From NCBI GenBank assembly GCA_965229645.1, contig OZ245893.1, positions 1,798,001 to 1,862,000 of the forward strand: 64,000 nucleotides of DNA. The letters are read 5' to 3'. Shown one piece after another: positions 60,403-64,000 of the stretch. The position numbers and the translations under genes were made by a program. This DNA comes from CAXQZM01 sp965229645. Lineage in GTDB: Bacteria; Pseudomonadota; Alphaproteobacteria; UBA7985. The notes under the pieces were generated by a model, which saw nothing but the letters and a program-made list of their open reading frames with translations, was not told where the DNA came from and searched no databases. How positions within the stretch are numbered: the first letter of the stretch is position 1; each line of letters starts with the position of its first letter.

Positions 60403-61340
60403 CACTTGATAATTCGCAATTTTGATCGGTCGATGGTCAGGGCAATGGCGAGAATCAACACAAGGCCAAAGACCACCTGCTGCTGCGTTGCGGCGATGTT
60501 CAAATAAACCATTGCGGCGCGCACAACCATGACGATCAAGGTGCCGATGGCCGTGTTGATCACGCCGCCGACCCCGCCAGTCAAGGGCGTTCCCCCGACC
60601 AACACCGCGACGATGGCCATCAGCAAAAATCCGTTGGCAAGTTGCGCATCGCCCCCCGACAGTTTGACCGAGAACATGAGCCCCGCGATGGCCGCGAAGG
60701 CGCCCGACACGGCAAAAGCCAGAATTTTCACCCGATTGACGTTGATCCCCGAGGCGACGGCGGCGAGCTCCCCCGCGCCGACGGCCTTGAGCGCGCGGCC
60801 AAAGGAGGTTCGCGATTGTAAAAACCAGGCAAGCAGCAACAAGCCTCCGGCGATCAGCAGTTCGCTTGGAATGCCCGCCAGCCGCCCAAACATCCAGCCA
60901 AAGGTGCTGTCGCGCAGCTCGGCATCCATGGAAAGCGCGCGTTGACCCGATAGGTACTTGGCAAAGGACAGGGCGATAAAGCCAACGGCCAAGGTCGAGA
61001 CGAAGGACGGCACGTAGAGCCGCGTTGTCACAAAGCCCGAGATGGCCCCAAACACCAGCCCAAGGGCCAGGACCAGCACCAGAACCCAAGCGCCCATGGC
61101 GGCCAAATAGACCGTTGCGACGACCGTGATCATGTTGGCGAGTTGCTGCATCGATAAATCAATCCCGCCGATGTAAATTGCAAAAGTCATACCCAAGGCC
61201 ATGATGAACAGCGGCACAATGTCCGCCACCAGCACCACCAAACTGCTGGGGGTTAAAAAACTGGGGTTGGCGACCCCCACGACCAAGACAAGCCCGATGA
61301 GCGTGAAGAGCGGGAAGAAAGATTTGAAGCGATCCAACAT
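60402..61340 (-). CDS. Ribose-type ABC transporter permease
   Basis: 312-residue BPD_transp_2 (RbsC-like) membrane subunit with about ten hydrophobic segments; the IGGIDLSMQQLANM and VLVGGTPLTGGVGG motifs are typical. Overlaps the dehydrogenase start. Pairs with the other permease encoded upstream. Confidence 0.94.
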   Translation of the reverse strand: MLDRFKSFFPLFTLIGLVLVVGVANPSFLTPSSLVVLVADIVPLFIMALGMTFAIYIGGIDLSMQQLANMITVVATVYLAAMGAWVLVLVLALGLVFGAISGFVTTRLYVPSFVSTLAVGFIALSFAKYLSGQRALSMDAELRDSTFGWMFGRLAGIPSELLIAGGLLLLAWFLQSRTSFGRALKAVGAGELAAVASGINVNRVKILAFAVSGAFAAIAGLMFSVKLSGGDAQLANGFLLMAIVAVLVGGTPLTGGVGGVINTAIGTLIVMVVRAAMVYLNIAATQQQVVFGLVLILAIALTIDRSKLRIIK

Positions 61341-61353
61341 GGCAGGGGTCTGT

Positions 61354-62862
61354 CTAAGTCATGTGATGAATGAGGTCGTAAAGCGACGGTTTGTGCCCAG
61401 GAACGCCGTCGAATCGTGCCTGGACCACGCCATCTTTGACCACGATCAGGGTATGGGCCAGGCCAATGGCCTCCTCCAAGGTATCGGCGATCAGCAAAAT
61501 GCCCATGCCGTCGGCCGACATGTCCCGCACCATTTCGTAGACGTCTTCCTTGGCCCCGATATCGAGGCCACGGGTTGGGTGGTCCAACAGCAAAATTGAC
61601 GACTGGCTCGACCGCCACTTGGCCAAAACCACCTTTTGCTGATTGCCGCCCGACAGGCCGCCGCAGTCCTTATAGACCGACGGGGACTTGATGGCGAGGC
61701 GGTCGATCCAGGTCTCGGCCAGACGAATTTCCTCGCCGATTGCCAGGACGCCCGCGGTGGCGTAGCGCCCCATTTGGCTGAGCGTCATATTCTCATAGAC
61801 GTTCATGCCCGCGACGATGCCTTCAACTTTGCGCTCGCGCGGGACGTAGCCAACGCCGTTGGCAACCCCGTTCTGGGGACTAAAGGTGGCAACGGCGGTA
61901 CCGTGCAGCGAGACCGTGCCCGCCGTCGGTTGTTCGGCCCCAAACACGGTGCGCAAAATTGCCTCGCGTCCCGATCCCTCGGTGCCGACCAGGCACAGAA
62001 CTTCGCCAGGGTGGAGGTCAAAGGAGACATGGCTGTACTTGCCCGCCAAGGACACGTTCTCAAACCGCACCAGCGCGGGCGCGTCGGCGGCGTAGGGTTC
62101 TTGGCGTTGTTCGCGGTAGTATTCCTTGTTGATGTCGCGCCCCACCATCTTGCGCTGAATGTCGTCTATGTTGGCCTTGTCGCCCGCAACCACGTCCACC
62201 AGTTCCCCGTCTTTCAAGACATAGATACGATCTGACAGTTCGATAATTTCATCGAGGCGATGGCTGACAAACACGAAGGCCGCGCGCTTGCGCAAGTCCC
62301 GAACGATTTGGAACAGCAGCTCGACCTCTTCTTCGGCCAGGACCGAGGTAGGCTCGTCGAGCAGAATGACCAAATCCCCCTCGACCCGCTCTTCCAGAGT
62401 CAGGACCTTGGCCAACTCCACCAACTGGCGCTGGGCAAAACTCAAGTTCGAGGTGACCGTGGTCGGGTTGATGTCGAGCTTGACCTTGGCCAGTTGCGCC
62501 TGGGCGGCCTTGGCCATGGCCGTCCAGTTGATGACGCCGAAGCGCACGAACTGTTGTTCGAAACCTAAAAAGATGTTCTCCATCACGGTCAGGTTGGTGA
62601 TCAGGGATTGTTCCTGGAACACCATCCCGATGCCATGGTCCATGGCGTGGCGGGGGTTTTGAAAGCGCACCTCGGTGTCGTTGATCAGGACTTGGCCGCC
62701 ATCGTGCTGATAGGCCCCGTACATGACTTTCATCAGCGTTGACTTGCCAGCGCCGTTCTCACCGACCAGGCCGATGATCTCGCCGCGCTCTAGCTTGAGA
62801 TCAACGCCGTGCAGGGCGCGAACCCCAGGGAAAGTTTTTTCAATTTGCCGAAGCTCGAACAT
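61354..62862 (-). CDS. Ribose-type ABC transporter ATP-binding protein with two nucleotide-binding domains
   Basis: 502 residues, RbsA-like. First domain is canonical: Walker A GENGAGKST, Walker B VILLDEPTSVL, signature LSFAQRQ. Second domain: degenerate Walker A GTEGSGREA, signature LSGGNQQKV, and Walker B LLLDHPTRGLD, in which the usual catalytic Glu is His. That fits families with one active ATP site, but the His is unusual. 13 bp to the next permease. Confidence 0.94.
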   Translation of the reverse strand: MFELRQIEKTFPGVRALHGVDLKLERGEIIGLVGENGAGKSTLMKVMYGAYQHDGGQVLINDTEVRFQNPRHAMDHGIGMVFQEQSLITNLTVMENIFLGFEQQFVRFGVINWTAMAKAAQAQLAKVKLDINPTTVTSNLSFAQRQLVELAKVLTLEERVEGDLVILLDEPTSVLAEEEVELLFQIVRDLRKRAAFVFVSHRLDEIIELSDRIYVLKDGELVDVVAGDKANIDDIQRKMVGRDINKEYYREQRQEPYAADAPALVRFENVSLAGKYSHVSFDLHPGEVLCLVGTEGSGREAILRTVFGAEQPTAGTVSLHGTAVATFSPQNGVANGVGYVPRERKVEGIVAGMNVYENMTLSQMGRYATAGVLAIGEEIRLAETWIDRLAIKSPSVYKDCGGLSGGNQQKVVLAKWRSSQSSILLLDHPTRGLDIGAKEDVYEMVRDMSADGMGILLIADTLEEAIGLAHTLIVVKDGVVQARFDGVPGHKPSLYDLIHHMT

Positions 62863-62874
62863 CTGACCCCGTCC

Positions 62875-63888
62875 TTACTTCACAAAACTGATCGATTTTC
62901 GATTGGTCGAGAGAATCACGGCCAGGATCACGAGCAGGCCCAAAACCCCGTCCTGCACGTAGGTGGGCAGGCCAATCACCAACATGCCGTTGTTGATGAC
63001 GTTGACGATCAAAACGCCCACAAGCGTATTCCAAACCCCGCCGATGCCGCCCCACAGCGCCGTGCCCCCTACAACCACGGCGGTGATGGATACGAACATG
63101 AAATTGGCCCCCGTGACCGTTTCTGCGATGCCGATCCGCCCCACGGCCAGCAGGGCACCCATGGCGTAGAAGACCCCAGCCAAAGTAAAGGCAAGGATGC
63201 GCACCCGCGTGACGTTGAGCCCGCTGGAAATCGCCAGTTCTTCGCCCCCGCCCACGGCGTAAAAATTGCGGCCCAGCGAGGTGCGCGACTGGATGAACCA
63301 CGCGACCAACAACATGGCCAAGGCCACGTAGCACATGAGGGGAAAGTGGAGCCAACGCACGGTCAGCAGGGACCGAAATAAGTCGTCTTCCACCCGGATC
63401 CGATCCCCGCCCGTCAGCAACATGGCAAGGCCCGTCCCGACAAAGCCAAAAGCCAAGGAGGCCATGAAGGACGGAATTTTGAGTTTAACATGGACCAAGC
63501 CGTTGACCGCCCCGATCAAGGCCCCAATGATCAGCGCAAGGGGTATGGCCAAGACACCCCAACTCGCGAGGGTGCCGCCCCAGGCAAGGAACAGGAAGGC
63601 AAAGGCCACGGCGCAAACGCTGACCGTTCCTTCCATCGACAGATCGATCGACCCCATAAGAATGACGAAGGTTACGCCCAGGGCCACCATCAGCGCCGGA
63701 GTTGCGGCAATGGCAATGCGCGCGGCATTTTTTATCGAAAAGAACCGACTGTCGAGCAAATAAATGTGGTCCTTGCCGTCGCGAAAGTCTTCCAGCCATT
63801 CAAAAAAGGGAAACAAGAGAACCAAGGCGGCGAGAACCAGAACCGATGCCCATTTGATGAGTAGGTCTGTTTTGAGTTCGATCTTCAC
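62875..63888 (-). CDS. Ribose-type ABC transporter permease
   Basis: 337 residues; BPD_transp_2 with the VILMGSIDLSMEG motif and VVGGTALWGGIGG. The N-terminus has a longer periplasmic segment (FFEWLEDFRDGKDHIYLLD) after the first helix than the partner permease. Lies 12 bp from the ATPase gene. Confidence 0.94.
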   Translation of the reverse strand: MKIELKTDLLIKWASVLVLAALVLLFPFFEWLEDFRDGKDHIYLLDSRFFSIKNAARIAIAATPALMVALGVTFVILMGSIDLSMEGTVSVCAVAFAFLFLAWGGTLASWGVLAIPLALIIGALIGAVNGLVHVKLKIPSFMASLAFGFVGTGLAMLLTGGDRIRVEDDLFRSLLTVRWLHFPLMCYVALAMLLVAWFIQSRTSLGRNFYAVGGGEELAISSGLNVTRVRILAFTLAGVFYAMGALLAVGRIGIAETVTGANFMFVSITAVVVGGTALWGGIGGVWNTLVGVLIVNVINNGMLVIGLPTYVQDGVLGLLVILAVILSTNRKSISFVK

Positions 63889-63939
63889 GCCCTATTCCTT
63901 ACGTTCCCAGAATGCGGCGGTGGGCAACGCACCGCCCGT

Positions 63940-64000
63940 TTAAGGCCCTGCCCATACCTGGTACGAAACCTTGAGGCTACCGTCTAGCAATTTGACTGAA
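63940..64000 (-). CDS. C-terminus of a probable sugar-binding protein, cut by window
   Basis: The frame entering from the right edge ends SVKLLDGSLKVSYQVWAGP and TAA at 63942-63940, 51 bp before the permease gene. The sequence looks like the last strand of a periplasmic binding protein, and this is where the ABC operon should encode one. Too short for proof. Confidence 0.5.
   Translation of the reverse strand, partial: SVKLLDGSLKVSYQVWAGP

Noticed and set aside
59377..61089. Fusion of the permease and zinc dehydrogenase in one 570-codon frame
   Set aside because: The N-terminal part is Arg/Gly-rich shadow of the permease gene. ATG 60402, overlapping the permease stop, gives a standard dehydrogenase.

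Overview
The window looks like chromosomal DNA from a free-living, probably marine or aquatic alphaproteobacterium. The trpF-trpB-trpA order, the rpe-heparinase-purH linkage, the abundance of TRAP and ABC uptake systems for small organic molecules, and the moderately GC-rich codon use all point that way. No rRNA, tRNA or CRISPR array was seen, and I do not name a species.

Layout. 1-4.1 kb: aldehyde dehydrogenase (cut by the window edge), SDR dehydrogenase, amidase and a RutR-like TetR regulator on the + strand. 4.8-13.7 kb: one giant secreted protein of about 2966 residues with BspA/DUF285 arrays, many Ig-like domains and a C-terminal autotransporter barrel. 13.8-21 kb: a LysR regulator divergent from an AtuA-like pair, a TRAP transporter (DctQ, DctM, DctP) and an alpha/beta hydrolase. 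21.4-30.8 kb (-): a compact operon for reductive pyrimidine or hydantoin breakdown (N-carbamoyl amidohydrolase, dihydropyrimidinase, an NMT1/THI5-type ABC importer, beta-alanine:pyruvate aminotransferase, CoA-acylating semialdehyde dehydrogenase). 31-41 kb: trpF-B-A, a DMT exporter, a ThiE-like protein, purH, a heparinase-like protein, rpe and membrane proteins. 41.7-42.9 kb: an IS630-family insertion sequence with a programmed frameshift. 43-45 kb: a secreted GH19 chitinase with three chitin-binding-like modules. 45.5-53.5 kb: two acyl-CoA/keto-acid operons that share an almost identical operator. 53.6-55.5 kb: an aldo/keto reductase and a small VOC gene carried inside a repeat-bounded cassette. 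55.6-64 kb (-): a ribose-type ABC importer with a GMC oxidoreductase, aldehyde dehydrogenase, cupin and zinc alcohol dehydrogenase, apparently one operon for an unknown sugar, polyol or alcohol.

The most unusual thing is a family of about ten interspersed multi-hairpin repeats of roughly 195 bp. Ends are TACC...GGTA, and five insertions have perfect 3-bp target duplications of the form TNA (TGA, TAA, TAA, TTA, TCA). Their end sequences match those of the resident IS630 element, so they look like MITEs. Because TAA and TGA fit the TNA target, several copies sit exactly on stop codons and duplicate the stop. One copy is inserted in frame in dctQ (195 bp + 3 bp = 66 codons, with a clean pre-insertion reading frame). 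A pair of copies flanks an AT-rich VOC gene, and the whole 967-bp unit has split a second repeat whose empty site can be reconstructed. Some copies carry internal tandem arrays of 47- or 48-bp modules. A further 60-bp palindromic element recurs three times, twice at the same distance from a stop codon.
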